Notes under the pieces: generated by a model
Seen by the model: the letters and a program-made list of their open reading frames with translations, nothing else
What the model was told of the DNA's origin: nothing
The model's database searches: none
Translations under genes and position numbers: made by a program
Source of the DNA: Mantamonas sphyraenae
Lineage: Eukaryota > CRuMs > Mantamonadidae
Length of the DNA: 64,000 nt
Assembly: GCA_026936335.1 (NCBI GenBank)
Contig: JAPMXV010000012.1
Coordinates: forward strand, 1-64,000
Direction: 5' to 3'
Shown: positions 9,485 through 18,420 of the stretch, in pieces
Position numbering within the stretch: the stretch's first letter is position 1
Layout: the number at the start of each line of letters is the position of its first letter

Positions 9485-10895
9485 CTATCCACCCTTCTTC
9501 TTCTTCTTCTTCTTCTTCCCTCCTGCCCCGGTCTTGCGATCATTCTCCGCCTGCAGCCGATCTGCAAACTTTCTCCGCTCCTGCGCACGCTTCAACCCAA
9601 AGTTCTTGACGTGCATGCGCTGCAAATCGCCCAACAGCAGTTCGTGCATCAACTCATCCCCCGTGATGGCCGTGCAGAACCCTTCAAACGTCACTGCGTT
9701 TGTGTTTACCCGCTTCGCTGCCTGCTCCTCCAGCAGACCTGCCAGATGTTCAATGTATGCTGGCTTGGGAGCTGTTCCCTCTGTAAATTGCTCTCTCTGG
9801 ACACTCAGCTGCATCAGCGCCGTCACAAACACGTTGCGGTTGATTGTGCTGCGCGACGTCAGCGTGCTTCCATGCCCTGTCGATTCAAACAGCCGCTTTG
9901 CATACACCAGAAACTCTTGGTACACAAAGTACACCTTGAAGTATGCTAGGTACTGCGTCAGGGACAAGATTGGCGTCCCATCTTCCCCAGCTTCGTGACA
10001 AAACCACTCCACCATGTCTTGTACAAACTCCAGTGGCAGGTCGGTGCACAACGTACACAGCAGCTGATGAAAGTCTTGCAGGGAGATCGCAGAAGAGTCT
10101 GTGTGCGTCTATCTTGCGTCAGTACCGTCGTTGCAGCTGTTCGCCTGCTCCCAAAAGCACACACACACACACACACCACTCTCTCGAAGTCATGTGCGTC
10201 CTAACCACCCTCCTACACCCGCTTCCACAACACACACCAACATCTCGCACACTCTGCTTCCGTGCTCAGCCTGCATCAACACCACCACACAACGCACCCT
10301 CGTACGACTGCAAAGAGTCCAGCGCCGTGCGCACATGGTGCACAAACGACCGCCTGTTCCATGTTGTCATTCTCACATACGCAAACTCTCGCCTCACGAC
10401 ATGCTGCCCAAGCTGCACCTGTGTGAAACTTTACGCGCGCTCCCCCTTCCGTCAGTTGTCTGGGCCCTCCCGCTCCCCCCGGGGCTGCCATGCGCTGCTC
10501 CTCCCGTCTCCTCCCGTACTGTCCCTTTGCCTGCTCACCACATACTATGCGCTCAGGTACTGCATCGGGTTCGGATGCCTACTCGCCAACATTAGATTCG
10601 TCGCGTCCTTCAGGTACAACGCCACCGCGCTCTGCTCCAGATACTCCTCTGACGACAGGTCGAAACGCGCCACTCGCTCATTCTGCCTCTGCTTCAGCTT
10701 AAACAGCCGTCCCTGCTTGCTTTCTGCCCCGTCTCCGTGTTTCAGGTCGTATTGATCAACCAGCGACGACGTCCCTCCCTCGTTGGTCCGGCTGCTGCTG
10801 CTACTGCTGCTGCTACTACTGCTATGGTTGTTCAAAGACGATCCCAGCACGTGTGTCGACGACGATCCAGACACGAAAAAGGTCCCTTTGTGCAT
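9485..10895 (-). CDS. TPGS1: TPGS1-like subunit of the tubulin polyglutamylase complex
   Basis: Three exons: 10895-10546, 10428-10298 and 10098-9485, giving 364 residues. Introns are GTATGT..AAAG (branch-like CTGAC about 20 nt upstream) and GTGCGT..ACAG. The first join restores the end of a Dpy-30/RIIa-type dimerisation motif (EEYLEQSAVALYLKDA then RHPNPMQYLSAYF). Exon 2 gives TTWNRRSFVHHVRTALD, matching the family's post-dimerisation helix. Exon 3 gives LQDFHQLLCTLC..LPLEFVQ and a long hydrophobic helix, as in vertebrate TPGS1, then ends in a poly-Lys tail. TPGS1 anchors TTLL1 polyglutamylase to ciliary and neuronal microtubules, so this is a flagellum gene here. The N-terminus has a poly-Ser run of 11. 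The assignment rests on order and motif agreement recalled from the family, not on an alignment. Confidence 0.7.
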
Positions 10896-10917
10896 TTTCC
10901 TTGCCTACCTACGCGCC

Positions 10918-11759
10918 TCAGTCGTCTTTGCCCACACGAGCATGTGAAAGCTGCATCCCACCACGGTTGCCACCTGTCGGGTCTGGCAGACGCATACCGA
11001 AGCCCATGTCATCGTCGTCGCTTCGCTGTGCGCCCATGTCCACTTCGTCTTCGTCGCTAAAGTTGTCGACGACCACAAGCTCGTTTACGGCCGGCGCCAC
11101 TGCCGACGCCCGATGATCCCGCTGCAGTGTTGGCAAATCCATGCCCACACCACCCTGTGCCTCCATCTGCTCTCGTCGTTTCTTCAGGAGCACCAAGCCC
11201 ATCACACCCACCACGGCCCCCAGTGCCAAAAAGTACGTTTTGCTCGAGCTGCGCGACTTGTCCACATCCACCTTGTTTCCTGCGTTGTCCACCGACGCCA
11301 AATCTGTTTCTTCATCCTCCTCTCGCACTTGCACTTGTGGGCGTGGTTTGTGCTTCTGGTCAGCAGTTGGCCTTGCGGTAGGCTCCGGGGTCGGCGTCGG
11401 CGTCGGTTCGGGCGTTGGGTCCGGTGTCGGTTCCGGTGTCGGTTCCGGTGTCGGTTTGAACGCAGGTACCACCGCAATCGTCTCGCGGTTCGACGCCTCT
11501 TCGTTTCCTGCATTCACCAGCTCCAGCTCCAGCATCTTGCCCGCCGAAAGCAGAATCAAGGGATGCGGGCAATTGACCTGACCCAGCAACGACGGATCAA
11601 TTTCTGCGTCCACCTCTGTCTTCTGCTGCTGGTGCCAAAACACGCACTTGACCCCCTTTGGATTCAAGTTTTGTGCATAGACCACGAAATCGACACGCTT
11701 GTTCTCCTCCAGCGTGTCCGGCACCACCTTTTCCACCACAGGCACCGGCACCATCTCTG

Positions 11760-11792
<33 letters not shown>

Positions 11793-14016
11793 TCGGCGTC
11801 GGCGTCGGCGTTGCTGTCGGTGACGGCGTCGGTGTTGGCGTGTCTGTTGGCGTTTCGGACGACGTTTCTGTCGGATCCTGGGACGCAGAGTTGGATTGTT
11901 GCTTCACAATGATCACCACATCCTTCGTTACGACCTCAAACTTCGTGGATTCGCACACGACGGTCTTGCCATGGAACTTTGACGCCGGCCCCAGTTGTCC
12001 CCCAATCTCGCAATCGACTTTCGCGTCTTTGGGCAACTCCTTGTCAAGCTCAATGTTCCACAGATCACCGTGATCATATTGCACAGCAACAACCTTGTAC
12101 GTTCCCGACGCACCGCCTGTGCCCCCTGCCCCTCCCTCGGCAACAGAAGCACCCCCGCGCTGCCCACGACCCTGGTTCCCTGCTTCCTGCACTTCAACAA
12201 CAATCACGTCCTCCTTTGTCAGTTCCGGAATCCTCGACGTGCAGAGCAACAGAGTTTCGTCCACTGCAATCGTCTGCACCGGGTTCCCATGAATCAAACA
12301 CGCAACATGTGTGTGCGGCGGCAACTCCTTGCCCAGGGTCACACGCCACATGTCATCCTGTTGAAGGTCCCTCTCCACCTTAATCACTTTGTACGTCCCT
12401 GACGCACCTGTGCCCTTTGCCCTTCCCTTCTCCTCTGTCCCTTTCTTCTTCGGCTCATGCTCCTCCATCCCCTTCTCCTCTGTCCCCTTCTTCTTCGTCC
12501 CCTCCTCCTCTGTCCCCTTCTTCTTCGTCCCCTCCTCCTCTGTCCCCTTCTTCTTCGTCCCCTCCTCCTCTGTCCCTTTCTTCTTCGGCTCATGCTCCTC
12601 CATCCCCTTCTCCTCCATCCCCTTCTCCTCTGTCCCCTTCTTCTTCGTCCCCTCCTCCTCTGTCCCCTCCTCCTCTGTCCCTTTCTTCTTCGGCTCATGC
12701 TCCTCCATCCCCTTCTCCTCTGTCCCCTTCTTCTTCGTCCCCTCCTCCTCTGTCCCCTTCTTCTTCGTCCCCTCCTCCTCTGTCCCCTTCTTCTTCGTCC
12801 CCTCCTCCTCTGTCCCTTTCTTCTTCGGCTCATGCTCCTCCATCCCCTTCTCCTCCATCTCCTTCTCCTCTGTCCCCTTCTTCTTCGTCCCCTCCTCTTC
12901 TGTCCCCTTCTCCTCTGTCCCTTTCTTCTTCGGCTCATGCTCCTCCATCCCCTTCTCCTCCATCTCCTTCTCCCCTGTCCCCTTCTTCTTCGTCCCCTCC
13001 ACCCCCTGCTCATTGTTCCCCTCTTCACTACGCGTTTGCGCATCAGAAGCATGACGTTGTGGGGTCTCCGCTTCATCGTGACGCACCTCACGCAACACAA
13101 GCAATTCTTCGTCCGGATTAAACTCATCTTCCAGCTCACAGATCACTGTCCGCATTCCAGCAGATGTCTCAATCAAGGCCCGACCATTGACCTTCTTGTT
13201 GTACACACATTCGTACTCCGTACCCTCCTTCACCGCCTCCTCCGTGTGCACGATCCACTTGTTGCCCGACTTGTGTACCAGACCGCCTTCCTTAACCTCC
13301 AGCTCCATGGGCGCTGCTTCCAACCACAGCTCGCCCACTGCCACTTTGTCCGCCACGTCCACACGGCAGGCCGCCAGCTGTACTCCTCCTTCGGGCGTAC
13401 TTGTATCAGACTTCACCATTGCCTTCCCCAAACGCTTCCCCTTGTACACACACACGTACGCCCCTCTAGGCAATCCATTGCCACTGAGCTTCAGCTTCCA
13501 CCAGTGCTTCTTCTCCTTCTGCTTGACCATCAGCGGCTCCACCGAGTCCACACCCTTGCTCGCCGCACCGCTTCCGCTCCCTGCCGCACTCGCTGCAACT
13601 GGCTTTGGTTCCTGTTCATGCACTTCCACCTCCTCCGTCTTTGGTTCTCCATCGAACATGCATAGCAGCGTGTGTTTCGGCTGCACCGTCGCAGCGCCGC
13701 GCCTTCCCTTCACCACACACTCGTATTGTTGCTCTGTCGACACCTCCTCCTCCACAACAACCTTAAACTCGTTCCCCTTCACCTTTTCCACACTCTCCAC
13801 CGTCAGCGCTCCCGCTGTCCAACATCCGCCCGTGCCAGGTCAGCAAACCTTCAAAAAATGCACACCTCTCCTCATCCCCCCCCCCCCGAAACTCCTGGCT
13901 CCCCGTCACACCGCTCGCCACTCACCATTGCCGTTACCCATCACCACAGCAACCATCATTGTCAACAAAATACCCGTAGCCACCGCGGCTGTTGGACTGC
14001 CTCGCATCCTTGGCAT
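10918..14016 (-). CDS. Secreted/type I membrane protein with repeated beta-type modules and charged repeats
   Basis: Two exons, 14016-13926 and 13814-10918, joined across an intron GTGAGT..ACAG (phase 1), giving 995 residues. Exon 1 is a signal peptide: a basic start, then TAAVATGILLTMMVAVVMGN, with likely cleavage near the exon join. The ectodomain has several similar modules of about 80 residues, for example SGTYKVIKVERDLQQDDMW and SGTYKVVAVQYDHGDLWNI, each followed by short strands and a conserved Cys. A module beginning VEKVVPDTLEENKRVDF recalls IPT/TIG folds. Spacers are a Thr-Lys-Gly/Glu repeat (12.4-13.0 kb) and Pro-Thr repeats (11.38-11.83 kb). One membrane helix, TYFLALGAVVGVMGLVLL, precedes KKRREQ and an acidic cytoplasmic tail of about 60 residues. 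It is probably a cell-surface adhesin-like or scaffold protein; no named family is claimed. Confidence 0.8.
12422..13010 (-). repeat. 30-bp minisatellite encoding a charged 10-residue repeat
   Basis: Tandem copies of a 30-bp unit that on the minus strand reads as Gly-Thr-Lys-Lys-Lys-Gly-Thr-Glu-Glu-Glu. It is interspersed with a GMEEHEP-containing variant, forming a higher-order pattern that recurs at least five times. It lies inside the ectodomain of the type I membrane protein and forms an alternating +3/-3 charge spacer. Copies are nearly identical at the DNA level, so copy number probably varies between strains. Confidence 0.93.
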
Positions 14017-14078
14017 TGACCTGACCACGACTTGTTTCCCCCAACTGCGCAGCCCGTGCGAACCCACCGCAACCACTC
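14017..14078. promoter_or_regulatory. 62 bp divergent intergenic region
   Basis: Only 62 bp separate the ATG of the secreted membrane protein (minus) from the ATG of HADH (plus). If both starts are right, this is a very short bidirectional promoter. No core element was recognised by eye. Confidence 0.5.
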
Positions 14079-15053
14079 ATGTTTGCTCGTGCCACATCCA
14101 CCACCGTCGTAGCCCGCCCCGCCGCGGCTGCCGTCCTCCAAGCTTCCTCCTTTGCCACCTCCACCGTTTCGGCCGCAGACGACGCCGTCGAAAAAGTCGC
14201 CGTCATTGGCGCTGGCCTTATGGGCCGAGGCATCGCACAGGTTGCTGCCAACGAAGCTTCCAAGCAGGTCACCCTCATGGACACCAACCAGGCTCAGCTT
14301 GACGCTGCTCGCAACGTCATCGAGAAGCTCCTCGCCAAGGACGTCAAGAAGGGCAAGCTCGACCAGGACGCCGCAGACGCTGCTCTCGCACGCCTTACCA
14401 CCACCACAGACATTACCCAGGCCGTCCAGGGAGCCCAGGCTGTAATTGAGGCTGCTACTGAGGATCTGGGCATCAAGGAAAAGGTCCTCGCCTCCGTGTT
14501 TGACGCCCCCGACCTTCCGGAAAACGCAATCGTCGCCACAAACACCTCGTCGCTGCCCATCACCCGCGTCGCCGGATCCGTGCCATCGGACCGAGCCCAC
14601 CAGGTTGTAGGCATGCACTTTTTCAACCCTGTGCCCGTCATGCCCCTCGTCGAGGTCATCCCGGCTCTCCAAACCTCGGAGGACACCCTTGCACGCACCC
14701 TCGCTCTCGGCAAAGCCATGGGCAAGCAGGTCGTTCCTGTCGTCGACTCTCCCGGCTTTGTCGTCAACCGTATCCTCTGCCCTTACATCAACGAGGCCAT
14801 CAACGTCCTCGCTGAAGGCATTGCCACTGTCGAGGACATTGACAAGACCATGCGCCTCGGCACAAACGTGCCCATGGGCCCGCTCACTCTCGCCGACTTT
14901 GTGGGTCTCGACACCATGCTCTCCGTCATGCGCGTCTTCCACCGCGAGTTTGGCGACGACAAGTACCGCCCCAGCCCACTTCTCGTCAAGATGGTTGACG
15001 CCGGCTACTACGGCGTCAAGAGCGGCAAGGGCTTCTACGACCACGCCAAGTGA
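14079..15053 (+). CDS. HADH: Mitochondrial L-3-hydroxyacyl-CoA dehydrogenase
   Basis: Intronless gene of 324 residues. It catalyses the third step of mitochondrial fatty-acid beta-oxidation, the NAD-dependent oxidation of L-3-hydroxyacyl-CoA. The first 33 residues (MFARATSTTVVARPAAAAVL...) are Arg/Ser/Ala-rich without acidic residues, typical of a matrix-targeting peptide. The Rossmann NAD site is VAVIGAGLMGRGIAQVAA. The catalytic His lies in the family signature HFFNPVPVMPLVEVI. The C-terminal dimerisation domain ends GYYGVKSGKGFYDHAK. Length matches the family (human 314). ACAA2, the next enzyme of the pathway, is 8 kb away on the opposite strand, with no sign of joint control. Confidence 0.96.
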   Translation: MFARATSTTVVARPAAAAVLQASSFATSTVSAADDAVEKVAVIGAGLMGRGIAQVAANEASKQVTLMDTNQAQLDAARNVIEKLLAKDVKKGKLDQDAADAALARLTTTTDITQAVQGAQAVIEAATEDLGIKEKVLASVFDAPDLPENAIVATNTSSLPITRVAGSVPSDRAHQVVGMHFFNPVPVMPLVEVIPALQTSEDTLARTLALGKAMGKQVVPVVDSPGFVVNRILCPYINEAINVLAEGIATVEDIDKTMRLGTNVPMGPLTLADFVGLDTMLSVMRVFHREFGDDKYRPSPLLVKMVDAGYYGVKSGKGFYDHAK

Positions 15054-15115
15054 TCACCAAACCACAAAGATGCAATGCAACCTCACCTTTTTGTCCACCG
15101 GCGCATCCACACCAA

Positions 15116-15601
15116 ATGTCCACTGCCTCCTCTTCCTCCTCTTCTTCCACCTCGTCACGGCCAGTCGAGGGACTGCTCATTCAGGACATCCTGGACGACT
15201 TTCTCGCTGCCAACACCAAAGATGGCACAGGGCAATATGTAGACGAACTTGTGGAGCGCCTGCAGCCCGAGCAGCCTGTCCATTGCCTTCGGTACAAAAC
15301 CTCAAAGCAGATGGTCACCGCCATCGAAGCCGGCTACGTGCTCGTGACCTTTAGCGAGACCGATGGCGGTACAGAGCTGGGCATTCGAGTGGGGGACCGC
15401 GATGCACGCGTGGCCAACCCGCAGCAGGCCGACTTTGACACAAAGGAAGGCCACGTGCTTCTCACGGGCTACTGCAACCTCAACTTTACGCCCATCTGCG
15501 TGCAAGCCGACATCGATTTGGACACACAGAAGGGCACGGGCTATGTCAATGTCATGCAAGAGGACGCCTACACACAGGCAATGGGCTGGAAAGCGAAATG
15601 A
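15116..15601 (+). CDS. Conserved-looking small protein of unknown function
   Basis: Intronless gene of 161 residues starting at ATGTCCACTGCC, 62 bp after the HADH stop on the same strand. After a Ser/Thr leader it reads QDILDDFLAANTKDGTGQYV, then mixed short strands and helices (KTSKQMVTAIEAGYVLVTF, GTELGIRVGDRDARV) and a Cys/Asp-containing end (LLTGYCNLNFTPICVQADID). Composition is that of a folded soluble protein, with no signal peptide or membrane helix. No family was recognised. It is convergent with the following secreted-protein gene, stop codons 51 bp apart. Confidence 0.7.
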   Translation: MSTASSSSSSSTSSRPVEGLLIQDILDDFLAANTKDGTGQYVDELVERLQPEQPVHCLRYKTSKQMVTAIEAGYVLVTFSETDGGTELGIRVGDRDARVANPQQADFDTKEGHVLLTGYCNLNFTPICVQADIDLDTQKGTGYVNVMQEDAYTQAMGWKAK

Positions 15602-15652
15602 ACACCGACTGGGAATCTCGTCTTCCATTCTGGACACAGGCGTCTCCAAAAT

Positions 15653-18302
15653 TTACCAGCCGCTGGAACCGCGCGAGGACGAGCGGCTGCTGCTAGAGCG
15701 GCTGCTGCTGCGCGAGAAGCTGCTGCTAGAGCGGCTGCTGCGGCTGCTGCTGCTGCGCGAGAAGCTGCGGCTGAAGGACTTGCCGATGCTGGAGGCAGCA
15801 CGGCCCAGCGAGGTGCGCGAGGCATACGAGCCAATGCGGCTGGCAGTACGGCCAAGGCTGGTGCGCGAAGCGTACGAGCCAAGGCTGGATGCGGCACGCG
15901 ACAGAGAGCGCGTGAACGACGACGACGAGCGGCTGCTGCTGCTGCGGGAGGTGCTTGCGCGAGAGCTGTACGAGCGGTAGCTGCGGGTCGACGAGTAGGA
16001 CGACGAGCGCGAGCTGCGGGTCGGCGAGTAAGACGACGACGAGCGGCTGCTACGGCTGAACGAGCGCGTGAGGCTGGATGCAGCACGGCCCAGCGAGGTG
16101 CGCGAGGCATACGAGCCAAGGCTGGACGCAGCACGGCCCAGCGAGGTGCGCGAGGCATACGAGCCAAAGCGGCTCACGGAGCGGGTCAGGCTACGGGTCA
16201 GGCTGCCAGTGCGGACCGAGCTGAGGCTTCGGGTCAGGCTCGAGGCGCTGCGGCTGAAGCGGCTGGTCAGGCTCGAGGCGCTGCGGCCAAAGCTTCGGGT
16301 CAGGCTAGAGGCGGTGCGGCCGAAGCTTCGGGTCAGGCTAGAGGCGGTGCGGCCGAAGCTTCGGGTCAGGCTAGATGCGGTGCGGCTGAAGCGGCTGGTC
16401 AGGCTAGAGGCGGTACGGCCGAGACGTGTGCGCGAAGCGTACGAGCCGATGCGGCTGATGCTGCGGGCAGTGAAGCTGTCCAGCGGGTTCTTGATGCGCG
16501 ACTGCAGACCAAACGACTGATCCAGCGAGTTGGCCAGACCACGCACGGTGCTGCGAGAAAAGACGCTGGACACAGTGCGGCCCACACGGGTGCTGCGCAG
16601 AGACGACAGACCGCGGCTGACGGTCGAACCGATGGAACGGCCGATGCTCGAGGTGGCCACGCGCGAGATCACGCTGCGGCCGAGGGTCGTACCTGCGATA
16701 CCACGCACGGCAAGGCCACCCAGCTTGGTCACACGACCAAACGGGTTCACCAGACCGGTGGCACCGGCAATGGCGGCGTTGCGCACGCTTCCGGTCTTCA
16801 GGTACGAACCGGCAGCGGCACCGAGGCTACCACCAATGTAGGCACCAGCGGGACCACCGATGAGACCACCGATCGTACCACCTGCAATACCACCGTAGGT
16901 GGCGGCGTTCTTGGCCACATGGCGGCCGGCGGCACGCAGGCCCGAGGCGGCGTACGAGGCACCGGAACGGACAGCCGAAGCGGCCGAGTTGTAAGCACTG
17001 CTGGCCGTGCGCGAGACCCACGAGCGGAAGCCCTGGTCCATGTCCATGATCTCACCGTCGGCCTCAGCCTTCTCCGAGACGTACGACTTGACGTCGTCCA
17101 GGGCCTTGATGGCCTTGCCGACCTCAGCACCCATGGTCTCCAGCGGGGATGCCTTGACAAACAGGGCACCACGCGCCGTGAACGTGTGCGACAGACCGCG
17201 CACGCCGTTCTTGGCAATCGCACGCCACATCTTGATGGCCTTGTCTGCCTTCTTGATGCGTCCGCCCGCGCGCTTCAGCAGCACACGCATGCCGCTGTTC
17301 TTCGAGTTCTTGTACTCCCTCTTGAGCAGGTCGTAGCGACGGCGCATGCCGTGGCAGACAACCTTCCACTTGCGACGAGCATCCTCGGTCTGTGCTGCCA
17401 TGCGCTCGTACGAGTGCAGACGGGCACGGGGGATGCGCACCAGATGGCGCTCACGAACGATATGACCCCTGCAAGTGTGTGTTTGACGCTGTGTCAGTGT
17501 CCACTCTGGCCTCCTTGCAGAATCCTGCTCCCAAGCGCCGGTCCCAAACGCGGCCTTGGGAGGGTGTTTTTGCCCCAATTTCCTTCCGCCCCGCGCTCGT
17601 TTCCCGTACCCGCGTTGTTTCCGCACGCCACGCCCACTGAGCCAAATGCCCGCACCGTGGGATACTGCCAACACGCGCGGTCGCGAAAGGCAGCACACAG
17701 GTGTGCATCAGACGTTGCAGCAAGTTGGCGTGCGGGCGAGCGGGAAAACACGTTTGGACAAAGCGGTGGCGAGAAAAAAAGGGTCTCCACGCAAATTGCG
17801 TTTCGCAAACTTACAGCACCTTGCGGCGAGCCTTGAGGTCCTGGCTGTCAATCTTGACCAGACGGCCGCGAATGAAGACGCTGTCCTCATCAGAGACGTC
17901 GTCGCTGCTGCTGGAGGCTGCGCTTTCGCTGTCCTCCAGTTCGTCGTTCGAGTCTGCCGAATCGGTGGACTCGTTGGAGGAAACCTCCTGCTGCTGCTCC
18001 TGCTCTTCGTCGCTGGAGCTGCTGTCGCTGCTGGCCAGCAGCTGCTGGGCAACGGCAACCTCGTCCTCGGGCAGAGCGTCGGGGACGGCGGTGGCCTCGT
18101 CAAACAGCTGGGCGGTGCGGTCCGCAGCCTCATCGGCGGCGGTCTGCTCCGGAGTCTGCTCGGTTGCCACCTCGGCCGTGGCCGCCACCTCGGTCACAGC
18201 AGGGGCGGACACGACAGAGCGCTGCTCAGCCACGTTCTCGACTGACACAGCCGACACGGACGCAATGAGCAAGCATGCAATTGCGAAGAGAACGAAACGC
18301 AT
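15653..18302 (-). CDS. Secreted polyampholyte protein 1: acidic pro-region plus Arg/Ser repeat
   Basis: Two exons, 18302-17815 and 17468-15653 (346-nt intron GTAAGT..TGCAG, phase 2), 767 residues. Exon 1 encodes a signal peptide (MRFVLFAIACLLIASVSA) and a strongly acidic Ser/Glu/Asp region ending KARRK, a dibasic processing-like site at the exon border. Exon 2 is strongly basic: a helical segment (HSYERMAAQTEDARRKWK), a conserved block GFRSWVSRTASSAYNSAASA, a glycine-zipper stretch IAGGTIGGLIGGPAGAYIGG, then about 350 residues of SLTRSFGRTAS-type repeats, and a final GW. No Cys-rich or enzymatic domain is visible. It is the paralogue of the gene at 18421-21043, with the intron at the same place and phase. 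It may be a secreted structural, matrix or mineral-associated protein; this is inference from charge layout only. Confidence 0.82.
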
Positions 18303-18420
18303 GTTCAGAAAAGGGAAAAAGTGGGGATTGTGTGGCGAAGCAGGCGCTCGGCCTGGCGAGGCGATTTTTTTTCTCCTGGCTCATCGTGTGTTGTGCTTTC
18401 TGCTTCACGCCGCTAGCGAA

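Noticed and set aside
12457-13665. Plus-strand frame rich in Leu/Leu/Arg/Pro repeats
   Set aside because: Pure shadow of the 30-bp minisatellite in the minus-strand membrane protein, which has a signal peptide, membrane helix and modular ectodomain.
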